Assembly: GCA_016617855.1 (NCBI GenBank)
Contig: JAECUM010003706.1
Coordinates: forward strand, 1 to 64,000
DNA from: Megalonaias nervosa
Taxonomy: Eukaryota > Mollusca > Bivalvia > Unionida > Unionidae
Direction of reading: 5' to 3'
Length of the DNA: 64,000 nt
In this document: positions 53,901 to 58,914 of the stretch, piece by piece
How the letters are laid out: each line of letters opens with the position of its first letter
Position numbering within the stretch: position 1 is the first letter of the stretch
Notes under the pieces: model-generated
The model's database searches: none
Told to the model about the DNA's origin: nothing
The model's input: the letters and a program-made list of their open reading frames with translations, nothing else
Made by a program: the position numbers and the translations under genes

Positions 53901-54249
53901 TGTTGATGAATAAAACACATCTGAATAGGCTACAAAGACGAAAGCAAGAACCATTGAGGGTGGACTATGCAAATTCCCACACAAACCTATGGAATGGTGA
54001 AATCATACTTTGTGGCGAATTGTCAGTGAAAGGAAGAATAAATAAATATTTTAATTTTCTTAATGATTAATACTTCATACTTTGTTCACTGATCATAAGG
54101 TGTGAAGATGGCATTCCTGTGCATCTAATATTAAGAAAATTACCACAATACGAAACTTACCCCTGGTTCAGATCGTTTTCTGTATTATCAAGCCATACTC
54201 GAACATGAAAGGCATTGCCTTCCCGGACTTTTGTAAATATATCATCCAT
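14548..54249 (-). CDS. ILK: Integrin-linked kinase gene (ILK), first six coding exons
   Basis: ILK is the cytoplasmic scaffold of focal adhesions. It binds PINCH through N-terminal ankyrin repeats and parvin and integrin tails through a pseudokinase domain. Six minus-strand exons, all with AG/GT borders and compatible phases, give about 205 codons that follow the ILK family order. The exons carry, in order, the [12 protein letters not shown] start, ankyrin repeats ([62 protein letters not shown]), the linker ([14 protein letters not shown]) and the lead-in to the pseudokinase domain ([10 protein letters not shown]). Introns are about 17.7, 7.4, 1.6, 2.2 and 10.2 kb, with a sixth running left. 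No kinase-domain exon was found down to position 1, so the 3' half should be outside the window. All exons are intact. Confidence 0.96.
15352..16145. repeat. Diverged tandem repeat, about 130-145 bp unit, six copies
   Basis: Units start near 15352, 15489, 15631, 15773, 15903 and 16046. Each opens with gattttcaaga(t)ggc and continues with a tggtcatactggatgt-like segment, an accaactagacat segment and catgtcaatatgacc. Copies are old and uneven. Two more partial units lie at about 16490-16760 and one at about 26345-26460, so this is a dispersed intronic satellite family. Confidence 0.8.
16490..16760. repeat. Two further units of the 130-145 bp tandem repeat
   Basis: The second unit (from about 16650) is well preserved: gattttcaaaatggctgcca and gtggtcatactggatgtcaa. 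The first is more decayed. Same family as 15352-16145. Confidence 0.65.
17510..17906 (-). pseudogene. pogo/Tigger-type DDE transposase fragment
   Basis: The minus-strand frame 17645-17890 contains [15 protein letters not shown] and [19 protein letters not shown]. These resemble the first catalytic block of pogo/Tigger (CENP-B-like) transposases, typically N-x-D-E-T-P-x-x-F-D followed by TTG-x-EK. The next region downstream (17510-17640) carries a PKE ... MLLQWIKE piece from the same domain behind a stop. There is no start, DNA-binding domain or later catalytic residues, so it is a relic. Confidence 0.72.
17804..18290. repeat. Segmental duplication, copy A
   Basis: This segment recurs at 18551-19013 in the same orientation. 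Shared landmarks include ctcttctggccttcac, gattttattttctc-aaatcttct, attgtgtcactttca, ttcaaaattccagt-aatacc and ggcttctatgtgcttgg. It includes the end of the Tigger fragment. The copies differ by many substitutions and indels. Confidence 0.8.
18551..19013. repeat. Segmental duplication, copy B
   Basis: This is a direct copy of 17804-18290 shifted by about 750 bp. Its end coincides with the left terminus of the TIR element at 19014. The duplication may therefore predate that insertion. Confidence 0.8.
19014..21027. mobile_element. Non-autonomous TIR DNA transposon with TA duplication (Tc1/mariner-pogo type)
   Basis: The left end reads CAGTGTGACCCCGCTATAAC. The right end, read inward on the minus strand, is CAGTGTGACCCCTCTATAGC. 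The inverted termini match at about 20 of 22 positions. Both ends are flanked by TA (19012-19013 and 21028-21029), the target of Tc1/mariner and pogo elements. No transposase is recognisable inside 2014 bp, so it depended on a related source or has lost its gene. Confidence 0.82.
21953..21990 (+). repeat. Solitary Tigger-like terminus
   Basis: The sequence tacagtggaacctcattaat is the classic form of a Tigger/pogo terminal inverted repeat preceded by TA. I could not find the partner terminus, so the element is either truncated or too decayed to delimit. Confidence 0.55.
21991..24795. other. ILK intron 5, no further gene seen
   Basis: Open frames here (for example 22888-23133 and 23860-24201, plus) are AT-rich, lack family motifs and overlap each other. 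Nothing else stands out apart from the solitary Tigger terminus on its left. Confidence 0.5.
24796..24876 (-). CDS. ILK: ILK coding exon 5 (linker)
   Basis: The exon contains [18 protein letters not shown], matching the conserved ILK linker that follows the ankyrin domain. The acceptor is attttgcag and the preferred donor GTAAGT (24795-24790). An alternative GT three bases earlier is possible. Confidence 0.93.
24907..26024. mobile_element. Possible MITE-like element with TAGCTGCCAAC termini
   Basis: TAGCTGCCAAC at 24907-24917 is inverted at 26014-26024 (gttggcagcta). A similar terminus (tatgccaacccctaagcgtg) recurs near 35598. The 1.1-kb interval has no coding capacity and contains a long hairpin at 25079-25158. 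The termini are short and no target duplication is clear, so the boundary is tentative. Confidence 0.35.
25079..25158. repeat. 80-bp hairpin (32-bp arms, 16-nt loop)
   Basis: The left arm (25079-25110) begins tgtgttgcac and includes cttgcaccttctg. The right arm (25127-25158) is its reverse complement at 28 of 32 positions. The size and imperfect pairing resemble either a microRNA precursor or the palindromic core of a foldback element. ILK intron 4 holds it. Confidence 0.75.
26345..26460. repeat. Dispersed unit of the 130-145 bp repeat
   Basis: The unit reads acaaaattttcaaattagct, cagtggacatattggatgtc and agaagtcttttagtcaaatc, in the order of the units at 15352-16145. It is a single degraded copy in ILK intron 4. 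Confidence 0.55.
27121..27217 (-). CDS. ILK: ILK coding exon 4 (ankyrin repeat)
   Basis: The exon encodes [20 protein letters not shown] and [12 protein letters not shown] plus one base. This is the last ankyrin repeat and the start of the linker. The acceptor is tttcatgcag and the donor GTAAGC. Confidence 0.96.
27218..28302. other. ILK intron 3, nothing else seen
   Basis: AT-rich with no open frame of interest. The tandem repeat at 28303 follows. Confidence 0.5.
28303..28456. repeat. Three-copy tandem repeat, about 50-55 bp
   Basis: Three units share caagg-atggactagtactgctgccaga and aagagctgacaaa. The third has drifted furthest. It lies in ILK intron 3. Confidence 0.85.
28790..28885 (-). 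CDS. ILK: ILK coding exon 3 (ankyrin repeat)
   Basis: This phase-0 exon of 32 codons includes [20 protein letters not shown], a hallmark ILK ankyrin repeat. Its acceptor is ttaatttcag and its donor GTAACC. Confidence 0.97.
29571..29860. repeat. Left terminal repeat of the DIRS-type element
   Basis: The inverted counterpart is at about 34770-34990. Key shared runs are ggaatattaacctgct, gggcagtaactcttgcc and cttgataccaccaggtg. The segment 29823-29851 corresponds to the outermost part of the right repeat. Confidence 0.78.
30150..31113 (-). pseudogene. Tyrosine recombinase of the DIRS-type element
   Basis: The N-terminal part (31113-30853) carries a [20 protein letters not shown] segment. The middle (30971-30693) has the diagnostic [15 protein letters not shown] stretch, comparable to the LTLKTVFLLALAS motif of DIRS recombinases. 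The C-terminal end (about 30330-30170) reads [20 protein letters not shown] and [16 protein letters not shown], the usual last block of that family. Frames change several times and a TAG interrupts the C-terminal block, so it is inactive. The plus-strand frame at 30136-30333 is only its antisense. Confidence 0.75.
31227..31810 (-). pseudogene. RNase H region of the DIRS-type element
   Basis: The fragment [16 protein letters not shown] lies at about 31735-31690. A later frame gives [19 protein letters not shown] and [16 protein letters not shown] (31400-31240), the conserved tail of DIRS RT/RNase H proteins. Overlapping frames show that several frameshifts have accumulated. Confidence 0.75.
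32025..32652 (-). pseudogene. Reverse transcriptase of the DIRS-type element
   Basis: The minus frame 32652-32212 carries [20 protein letters not shown] and DWSLLTQF. It continues with [20 protein letters not shown], where DIRS elements typically have SLDLQDAYFHIPIH. The stretch after 32330 is frameshifted. The fingers and the first catalytic Asp region are recognisable, but the downstream catalytic box is not clearly preserved. It would have copied the element RNA and is now inactive. Confidence 0.82.
32809..33760 (-). pseudogene. Gag-like region of the DIRS-type element
   Basis: This is assigned only by position upstream of RT on the same strand. Open frames at 33048-32809 (with [16 protein letters not shown]) and 33754-33509 are broken, and no zinc knuckle is visible. 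Treat it as an inferred domain. Confidence 0.45.
34770..34990. repeat. Right terminal repeat of the DIRS-type element
   Basis: This is the inverted counterpart of 29571-29860, with ctttgcatat, ctaatattcctaatgta and caaaggagaaag at its ends. Divergence from the left copy is obvious by eye. Confidence 0.78.
34991..36281. other. ILK intron 2 remainder
   Basis: AT-rich with no gene. A terminus resembling the candidate element at 24907 occurs near 35598. The frame at 35844-36134 shows no family signal. Confidence 0.45.
36282..36447 (-). CDS. ILK: ILK coding exon 2 (ankyrin repeats)
   Basis: The acceptor is tttag at 36448-36452 and the donor is GTCTGT. The exon completes the split glycine codon and adds 55 codons containing two ankyrin motifs, [15 protein letters not shown] and [15 protein letters not shown]. 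The donor is GTCTGT and not GTAAGT, so it is relatively weak. Confidence 0.96.
37341..37640. repeat. Minisatellite, about 60-bp unit, five copies
   Basis: Units share ccagtccaaaagctcctgtc, cataa-agtta-ttttctgtg and aaacaagtg-ccctgagtgaa. On the minus strand the repeat happens to be open (37561-37370), giving a repetitive peptide. That is a by-product of the repeat and not a gene. It is in ILK intron 1. Confidence 0.9.
38385..40350 (+). pseudogene. THAP-domain DDE_4-type transposase, broken
   Basis: Exon 1 (38385-38604, 73 codons) encodes a full THAP zinc finger. Its ligands are C5, C10, C67 and H70 (VCSVHF), and W47 is conserved. The intron runs to the acceptor gcag at 39241-39244. Exon 2 starts [20 protein letters not shown] after joining in phase. 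It then has stops and frameshifts near 39532 and 39630. The catalytic part follows: [10 protein letters not shown] (to 39880), then [12 protein letters not shown] from 39905. The first catalytic Asp position is Asn (AAC, 39956-39958). The second Asp motif (VVMAD) is followed at once by a TGA, and the Glu motif is HVERVIEL. Such enzymes cut and paste the element, but this copy cannot. Confidence 0.85.
40694..40738. repeat. (AG)n microsatellite
   Basis: An AG run of about 45 bp lies inside the ISL2EU-like element, between the two convergent genes. Confidence 0.95.
41029..41105. repeat. (CT)n microsatellite interrupting the PHD-type end of the YqaJ gene
   Basis: A pure CT array of about 77 bp. 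On the minus strand it appears a few codons after the start of a PHD-finger-like sequence, replacing the remainder of that domain. Confidence 0.95.
41106..42180 (-). pseudogene. YqaJ-type nuclease with PHD finger, internally deleted and broken
   Basis: A first exon (42180-41980, donor GTAACA) encodes [20 protein letters not shown] and [14 protein letters not shown], the usual N-terminal part of these proteins. After an intron with a GA repeat, the second exon (about 41862-41127) encodes the YqaJ core, with [12 protein letters not shown] and [14 protein letters not shown] interrupts it, and [14 protein letters not shown] follows. The protein ends in a PHD-like [15 protein letters not shown] start, truncated by a stop and the CT array. 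The SWIM-like part and front of the nuclease expected between the exons are missing, so the copy is internally deleted. It is convergent with the transposase. Confidence 0.8.
41921..41950. repeat. (GA)n microsatellite in the YqaJ intron
   Basis: A GA run of about 30 bp between the two recognised YqaJ exons. Confidence 0.93.
42440..42565 (+). repeat. tRNA-derived SINE next to the ISL2EU-like element
   Basis: The sequence aaatggttagcattccaat (A-box-like) is followed 25-30 nt later by gtgggttggaatcctacc (B-box-like). A body ctaccttgagaagggcactt comes next. It starts 14 bp after the transposon target duplication. This is a different family from 1-262. Confidence 0.6.
42566..48112. other. ILK intron 1, largely featureless
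   Basis: No gene was found in these 5.5 kb. There is a two-copy 29-bp direct repeat at 44165-44222 (cagagagattcttaaatacc), a short (AT)n at 45337-45357, and an A-rich, low-complexity stretch at 46110-46730. Open frames through the A-rich stretch are compositional. Confidence 0.55.
48113..48440 (-). pseudogene. RNase H relic of a Gmr1-like gypsy element
   Basis: Minus-strand frames give [40 protein letters not shown] and [13 protein letters not shown]. They match, in order, the RNase H end of the element at 2672-9240 (VDASDVGVGAVLVQED; HIKGKDNLIADALSR). It has stops and frameshifts and no LTR nearby, so it is an isolated 3' pol fragment of the same or a sister family. Confidence 0.77.
48952..49431 (-). 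pseudogene. hAT-type (DUF4371/ZMYM6-like) transposase relic
   Basis: Three overlapping minus frames carry consecutive parts of one protein: [20 protein letters not shown], then [20 protein letters not shown], then [20 protein letters not shown]. The DESTDI block is the hallmark of the DUF4371 part of domesticated and free hAT transposases. Two frameshifts and missing ends show it is dead. Confidence 0.77.
49500..49915. repeat. Three-copy tandem repeat, about 137 bp
   Basis: Units share gatatttacaa-tg-agaatt, ggctgaaagacc-c-tgatgtacatgtt and ttcaaagactttgactggtgg. The last unit is incomplete. Confidence 0.8.
50247..50407. repeat. Two-copy direct repeat, about 80 bp
   Basis: Two adjacent units run from cgacgatttttagaccaaac to gtgcgtcaatttacgtacc, with a few differences. 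Confidence 0.9.
51777..51951. mobile_element. hAT-type MITE with 8-bp target duplication
   Basis: This 175-bp element has ends CAGGGGTCTCAAACTC and, inverted, CAGGGTCTCAAACTC. It is bracketed by a perfect 8-bp repeat ATTTACAC (51769-51776 and 51952-51959). Terminal CAGGG with 8-bp duplications is typical of hAT elements. There is no coding capacity. Confidence 0.93.
51960..52914. other. ILK intron 1, AT-rich, with (TG)n at 52852-52869
   Basis: No gene was seen. The only structured feature is a short TG microsatellite. Confidence 0.5.
52915..53175 (-). repeat. tRNA-derived SINE, copy 3
   Basis: The minus-strand tRNA-like head contains ctagtggttacagctt and ggttcgaaccatgg. The body is the same as at 1-262, including ctcttaatgctgagcgcc and gtcacattatcccaacacca. 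This is the best-preserved full-length copy of the family here. Confidence 0.78.
54161..54249 (-). CDS. ILK: ILK coding exon 1
   Basis: The start codon is at 54249-54247, and the exon encodes 29 residues beginning [12 protein letters not shown]. This is the conserved ILK amino terminus, which settles the start. It ends after two bases of a glycine codon at the donor GTAAGT (54160-54155). Confidence 0.96.
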
Positions 54250-54526
54250 TTCTCCGAAATAGTTCTCGCTGAATATGAGTCACAGATGAATGTGTTCTAC
54301 ACAATATTCCCTGCTATGGACCCCCTCCAATGTCCCAACTGACTTAAAGCGTCGTTCTCCAACTAATCCTCGGTGCAGCCTATACTTATGAACAGAGAAT
54401 AAAAGCTTTAAATGCCCTATATCATTTCCACCTGGTTACATAATCGCAAAATCCATAAACAATTCAGATAAAAATAATAATATTCCTCAATGATTTGCGG
54501 CCCAAACCAGAAGCGCCCATTTTTGT

Positions 54527-54599
54527 AATGACGATAAAGCGCGAGAAAGCAACGAGAGTCGGTACGACTCTCGTTGCTTTCTCGCGCTTTATCGTCATT
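54527..54599. repeat. Perfect 35-bp inverted repeat with 3-nt loop
   Basis: The left arm, 54527-54561, starts aatgacgataaagcgcgaga. It is repeated inverted without mismatch at 54565-54599 around the loop GTA. It is unusually GC-rich for its surroundings and lies about 280 bp upstream of the ILK start codon, probably in or near the promoter or 5' UTR. Confidence 0.97.
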
Positions 54600-55460
54600 T
54601 ACTTAGGTGGCAGGGTACAGTTTCGTATATTGGCTCCTGTGCAAATTTCTTAACTTAAGGCTATGGTGTGAATTTTTCAGCTATTATTGTTTACTAATTA
54701 AAGATATGGATATATTTGTGAACTAGATGTTTCGGGCTTGTGTTGTTTTTGAAATTGATGTCTTGCATATACATCTTCCATAGTTACTCTGCAGTATGTT
54801 GATAGTGAAATACCAATAGTCGGCTAGCAAGAAGAGCTAGCCTCCCATACCCGTAAACACATGGCTTTGGGGCAAATAGAATATCTCAAATACGGCTTGG
54901 ATGACAACTATTTTCAATTGCATCAGCCTGTTTAGTACACATTGTTTTGCAGAACTGTCATCTAGGAAAAGGTCTTGTGTTTGCACTGTGAGCATCACAT
55001 GGTGTCAAAAATGACCTTTGGACATGAAAATTGCAGGTATAAATTTGGGGTTGGGGTGCATAAACTTCTGCTATGAACTGCCATTGACTTCTCTGGTCAA
55101 GTGGATAATATTCTTATGCTTTGTTCTAATATAGGTATCTAAAAATATGAACCATTTTGATCTCACTTGTGTATTTGATTTTTTATGATTTTTTTTATAC
55201 TAGGTCACTGATTGCGGCATTAAATTTGTACATAAAAACTGGCCCCTGCCCCTTATCGTCTTTATCGTAGGGTAAAAAAACACCCATATTCCGTTGATGC
55301 TGTAGCGGATAAGAAGATAGATCTCTGTCTTGAGGAAAGATCATTAATATGTTTTATGCCTGTGCATCATTTTATTGTAACTGTTATTTCTTTATTTTTA
55401 AATATATCAATAAAAAAATCAGGAGCCTTCCACATATCGATCAACATGAACATATAATTG

Positions 55461-55510
<50 letters not shown>

Positions 55511-55744
55511 TTTAATAATAATAATGCAGCAGGGGTGGGGGTGGGGGTTCACCGACCTTTTTGGGGCCTTAAAAAAAATACTGAGATCTCGTATTAAAAA
55601 CGCCCATCCGATCCTTCCACGACTGCACCACGAGGACCGCCCTCTTGTAGGAGGTGTCCATGGGGGTAGGAGGGGTGTTATAAATTAAATGACTTATCAC
55701 TGATGTGTAATTAAATCGTTGTTTTAACAACAATAATAATAATA
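54600..55744. other. Gene-free stretch with an (AAT)n microsatellite
   Basis: It holds an (ATA/AAT)n array (about 55462-55510) and G-rich sequence just after it, and no gene. The left end of the Polinton-like region should lie here or further left, but I could not identify a terminal inverted repeat. Confidence 0.5.
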
Positions 55745-56825
55745 ATGAGTGATTCCGCTCAGTCTATGGAATCGCGTACAGCTAAACTAACTCGACAACG
55801 ACTAGAGGCAATTAAGAAATATCTCCCGTCTGTCATTCTGTCGAACAGCAGCTACAACAGCGTCAGTAAGCTCAAGTGGAAATAACAGAAGTTACAGAAC
55901 AAGTTATTTAAAGCAATTGTAGAACCAACCAAAAAATTTGTTACAGCAACCGAGGCAACTCAAAAAGCTCTTGAAACATTACCTGCTGATATTGATGGTC
56001 GTCTTCAACCCGCTCGACCGGCACTCCAGCAACGTAAAGTTCAAACATCACCAGTGGAGTCAACTCTGGGTGTTAGAACTTACATAAACGATACATTTGC
56101 TGAGGAAGGTGTTGCTACGATCAGGGTTAAAGAACAAATACTTGATATTGTTGCATTTGGATGGGGTCGTACGGATTAATATGTAAATCCCGAATATATT
56201 TATAGTCTAAAAGCTGATGATTGGGTTAAAGATGTATATAGCGTTGCTAATAATACTCAACAAGTCAAATCTAAAGAAGATATAAATTTTGAAATCTTTA
56301 GTAGAGGAACATGCTGCAAGAGTAAGACAAGAAAGGGGAAAAAATGTGAAGAAATGAAATGTAAAATTAAAAAAAGCAGCAGAAGAAAAGAGAAAATCAG
56401 GCATAAAACCTGTATCTGAAACAAGGAAGGAAAAAGGAAAAGCTGCGTCAAAGGCGCTCCAGCAGCGCGCTCTGGAACCATAACCAGATTCGCATCACGA
56501 ATAGTCAACTGAAGAAAAAATCGGAGAGGGTCTAATCTGTGATGTCTTGAACATCGTGGTTGTAAAATACAAGGTGGTAATATAATCCCTAAATCGCAGG
56601 AGATTCTTGATAAACTTTGTCCCAATTACATCCTCGCTGACGTTGATCGACCAGAAATTCGGATTAGTGGAAGACGAGCCGGCAATAATTCCTCCGAAAT
56701 CATCAATGAAGTTGCTGAGATTTTCCAGCGTTTATTCACAGATGGTGTCATGGACAGACACGTCTATCGGACATTGATCGATGCTATTATTGACGACGAC
56801 GACACAATTAGATCGGTGATAACAA
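55745..56825 (+). pseudogene. Broken ORFs at the left of the Polinton-like region, unidentified
   Basis: An ATG at 55745 opens a frame (MSDSAQSMESRTAKLTRQRL) that runs, with TAA stops, to about 56180. It then continues through Lys/Glu-rich sequence and, in another frame, ends at 56828 with a segment including RPEIRISGRRAGNNSSEIIN. The reading is protein-like: few stops over long stretches and normal amino acid use. I do not recognise the family. Position just before a capsid-like ORF suggests a virion or assembly protein of the element, which is an inference. Confidence 0.45.
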
Positions 56826-56831
56826 AATAAC

Positions 56832-57215
56832 ATGATCATATATATTGCCCATGGTAGACCAGTAATGGTCAGGGTGATAAATTCACGATTACCAGTATAT
56901 AAAGTTAATTACGGTGGTCCCAAAGCAATCCCGATTGCAAAACCATTCTTAATGAAAGCCATCGATGTCGTTCGTGATAAATTTAATTGCGCCGTTGGTG
57001 ATGTTGCTGGTAAAGCATTCAGAGACAGATTCGCACGATTAATACTACGAAACCTGCAGCCAGTAAAACTGATTAGCATCGAAGTGATGCCAGCAAATAT
57101 CAGTAAAATAATAAATCTAGCTGCAAAAGAACGACTAAACGAATTAGCTGGCATGCCGTCGTCCAGTGATCTTCGACTGACAAAACAAGCTGATGAGAGA
57201 AAAAAATATATATAA
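56832..57215 (+). CDS. Hypothetical protein in the Polinton-like region
   Basis: This is an intact frame of 127 codons with protein-like composition (GGPKAIPIAKPFLMKAIDVV; FRDRFARLILRNLQPVKL). It has no recognised motif, signal peptide or membrane segment. The ATG at 56832 is the first in frame, but the gene could start later. It follows the broken frame ending at 56828 almost without gap and precedes the capsid-like ORF by 69 bp, so the three look like one block. Confidence 0.5.
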   Translation: MIIYIAHGRPVMVRVINSRLPVYKVNYGGPKAIPIAKPFLMKAIDVVRDKFNCAVGDVAGKAFRDRFARLILRNLQPVKLISIEVMPANISKIINLAAKERLNELAGMPSSSDLRLTKQADERKKYI

Positions 57216-57284
57216 CTGCAAGTCTGATAGCAGGAAGTGGGCTGACTCGACGTCGTTTTAAACAGCTGTTATTATAATAATAAA

Positions 57285-57826
57285 ATGTTCAAGCATGTAT
57301 CTGACTCCTCATGTGACATGGACGCGCCAGTCCTCAAGGATTAATCAAGGCGAGATTAGCGGTATTATTCTTATGACGCACGTGTACCTGACGCACATGA
57401 ACGAATCTAACTACAAATCCAAGATACAAGCAGATATGTCTTGCCCGCCGAGGCATTCATTGCGACAGAAGATCAACTTTTGAAAGCTGATAATACAAGA
57501 TATGGAATTGGAGACCGAGTTGGTTTTGGTAACAATGGTGTTATGGCCCTATTTAACAGTGCCATATACATGATTTATGGAAAGAATATTGAATCATGTC
57601 TCGAAAATGTTGACTTTGATAGGTCTCGCAAGATATTCGATGATCCCTCCATTATGTTCGCCAAAGATTCCACTGATCATCCTGTGAGCCGTAACATAAC
57701 AATGTATACTGCTGCAGATGCAGTCGCATCGATGAATGAAAATTTTAACCAAGGATTCTCAGCACGTTGATCAATGTTATACGGCGATGAAGAATTTCAT
57801 GTGTAATTCCACTGTCACCTATCTTT
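57285..57826 (+). pseudogene. Major-capsid-protein-like ORF (double jelly-roll type), broken
   Basis: The frame from ATG 57285 has three stops before 57420, is then open to 57770, and is followed by further stops. The open part contains YVLPAEAFIATEDQLLKADN, then FGNNGVMALFNSAIYMIYGK, and ends NQGFSAR. This pattern (NNGIMxLFSxIxY followed later by NxGFxxR) is what I associate with the major capsid protein of Polintons, adintoviruses and related elements. The length is far below a full capsid protein, so it is truncated. The assignment is by motif memory, without alignment. Confidence 0.5.
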
Positions 57827-57927
57827 GGTTTCTGCAGAAATGTTAGAAAAGTTATTTTCGGTGCTAAACACCAAGTCGTACTAGTTTGAAAAGCCACCGA
57901 CAACGATGCAATTTTGCGAGTAGTGTA

Positions 57928-58083
57928 TTGGGGTACTATAGCCCTCATCATGCCAAAGAAGGAAAATCAGCCTGGGGCACTATGGCCCCACGATTTGTAG
58001 GCCAAAAACCACAGCCTGGGGCATTATAGCCCCAATGGAAATTTTGTATAGCGACTAGCACACGCTGCGCCTGTATAGCGCCA
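57928..58083. promoter_or_regulatory. Array of GGGGC...GCCCC palindromes with TATAGC cores
   Basis: Imperfect palindromes ttggggtactatagccctca (57928-57947), tggggcactatggcccca (57973-57990) and tggggcattatagcccca (58017-58034) are spaced 44-45 bp apart. A variant gcgcctgtatagcgcc lies at about 58067-58082. Regular spacing of palindromes suggests protein-binding sites or a terminal/subterminal repeat of a mobile element. Confidence 0.6.
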
Positions 58084-58104
58084 AGAGGAATGGAACGGGT
58101 AGGG

Positions 58105-58160
58105 TGACGTCACGGTACTGGTCATTGGCAACAATGTAGCAAGGTAGTACTGTGACGTCA
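58105..58160. promoter_or_regulatory. Two perfect CRE-type palindromes (TGACGTCA)
   Basis: TGACGTCA occurs at 58105-58112 and 58153-58160, 48 bp apart, in similar contexts (ggtgacgtcacggtact and gtactgtgacgtcatgcc). It matches the consensus for CREB/ATF-family factors. Function is inferred. Confidence 0.6.
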
Positions 58161-58272
58161 TGCCACCTGTGTCATTGCTATAGACGAACACGAATCAGTC
58201 GCGTTCGTGTTTTAGTAGAGTATGTTTTATATATTCGTTTTTTTCCCATAGATTAATGAACATCAATCTATC

Positions 58273-58386
58273 CTACACAAATTTATAAAATCGATTAAAC
58301 AAATTTTTAGGGAAGAGAGAGAATAAATATCTACACAAATTATAAAATCGAATAAAATTTTCTTTTAGGCAAGAAAGAATTAATAT
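58273..58386. repeat. Two-copy direct repeat, about 57 bp
   Basis: Copies start ctacacaaat at 58273 and 58331. They share tataaaatcga, aatttt and ttaggcaaga-type segments. They lie just downstream (minus sense) of the histone-type processing site. Confidence 0.75.
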
Positions 58387-58393
58387 CTTTTCG
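58386..58393 (-). promoter_or_regulatory. Histone-downstream-element-like motif of the minus gene
   Basis: CGAAAAGA on the minus strand lies exactly 12 nt after the stem-loop at 58406-58421. The same octamer at the same spacing follows the stem-loop of the plus gene (59609-59616). In histone pre-mRNA a purine-rich element at this place pairs with U7 snRNA. Confidence 0.7.
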
Positions 58394-58405
58394 AGGCAAT
58401 GAAGT

Positions 58406-58421
58406 GGCCCTGAAAAGGGCC
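58406..58421 (-). terminator. Histone-type mRNA 3' stem-loop of the minus gene
   Basis: The minus strand reads GGCCCTTTTCAGGGCC, a 6-bp stem with loop TTTC. It fits the metazoan histone stem-loop consensus GGYYYUHHUHARRRCC at every position, with CAAC before it and AC after it, as in many histone genes. It starts 27 nt after the stop codon of the 58449-58682 gene. Confidence 0.85.
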
Positions 58422-58448
58422 GTTGTTTGTTATGTTAACATCATTCCG

Positions 58449-58682
58449 TTAACATAGAGGGCATCGCATAGGTCTTCTTCTCTTCCTCAAACTTCGTCTA
58501 ACCTCTGGTCCATAAACCAGAACTCTCTTCAGACAGCCTTGTCTTTCCACATAAGTCCTTCTTTTCCAAATGCTTGTCTCGGTGATCCTAACGATTCTCC
58601 ATGCTGATCTGACATACATGGGTAAATCCGTACGGAAAAACAACGACGATACGAAAGTAGACGATTCAACGTTGGTCCACAT
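58449..58682 (-). CDS. Small Arg-rich protein with a histone-type 3' end
   Basis: An intact frame of 77 codons starts MWTNVESSTFVSSLFFRTDL and ends in a strongly basic RRSLRKRRRPMRCPLC tail. The composition suggests a nucleic-acid-binding protein, for example a virion core protein condensing DNA, but I recognise no family. It is not a histone: no histone-fold sequence appears in any frame. A TATA-like box (58724-58733, minus sense) lies about 42 bp upstream of the start. The 3' UTR is very short and ends in a histone-type stem-loop. It is divergent from the 58915 gene and shares a promoter region of about 230 bp. Confidence 0.7.
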   Translation of the reverse strand: MWTNVESSTFVSSLFFRTDLPMYVRSAWRIVRITETSIWKRRTYVERQGCLKRVLVYGPEVRRSLRKRRRPMRCPLC

Positions 58683-58914
58683 CTTTGTGACGAGAACAGG
58701 TGAAGGGAATGAAGTGATCCGCGTTTATTTATAGTGGAAGACCGGATCGAAACGGATTGAAATTGTTCACCAATCCCAACACGCGTTACAAAATTCAGTC
58801 ACTTCGCGGAGTCTGTCTTCCAATCCGAAGAGAGCTACCTGTTTCGTCACATTCCCTATATAGGTGCGCTAGCGTCTGTGCGCAGTGAATCGATGCGGCA
58901 TTGTTTTGTGAAAC
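58683..58914. promoter_or_regulatory. Divergent promoter of the two histone-end genes
   Basis: It contains a minus-sense TATA box (tttatttata, 58724-58733), a plus-sense TATA box (ctatatag, 58856-58863) and two CCAAT boxes (58770-58774 and 58820-58824). Divergent gene pairs with TATA and CCAAT boxes are also the layout of many metazoan histone genes. Confidence 0.7.

Noticed and set aside
55349..55688. Asn-rich and Ile-rich ORFs
   Set aside because: They are translations of the AAT microsatellite and its flanks.
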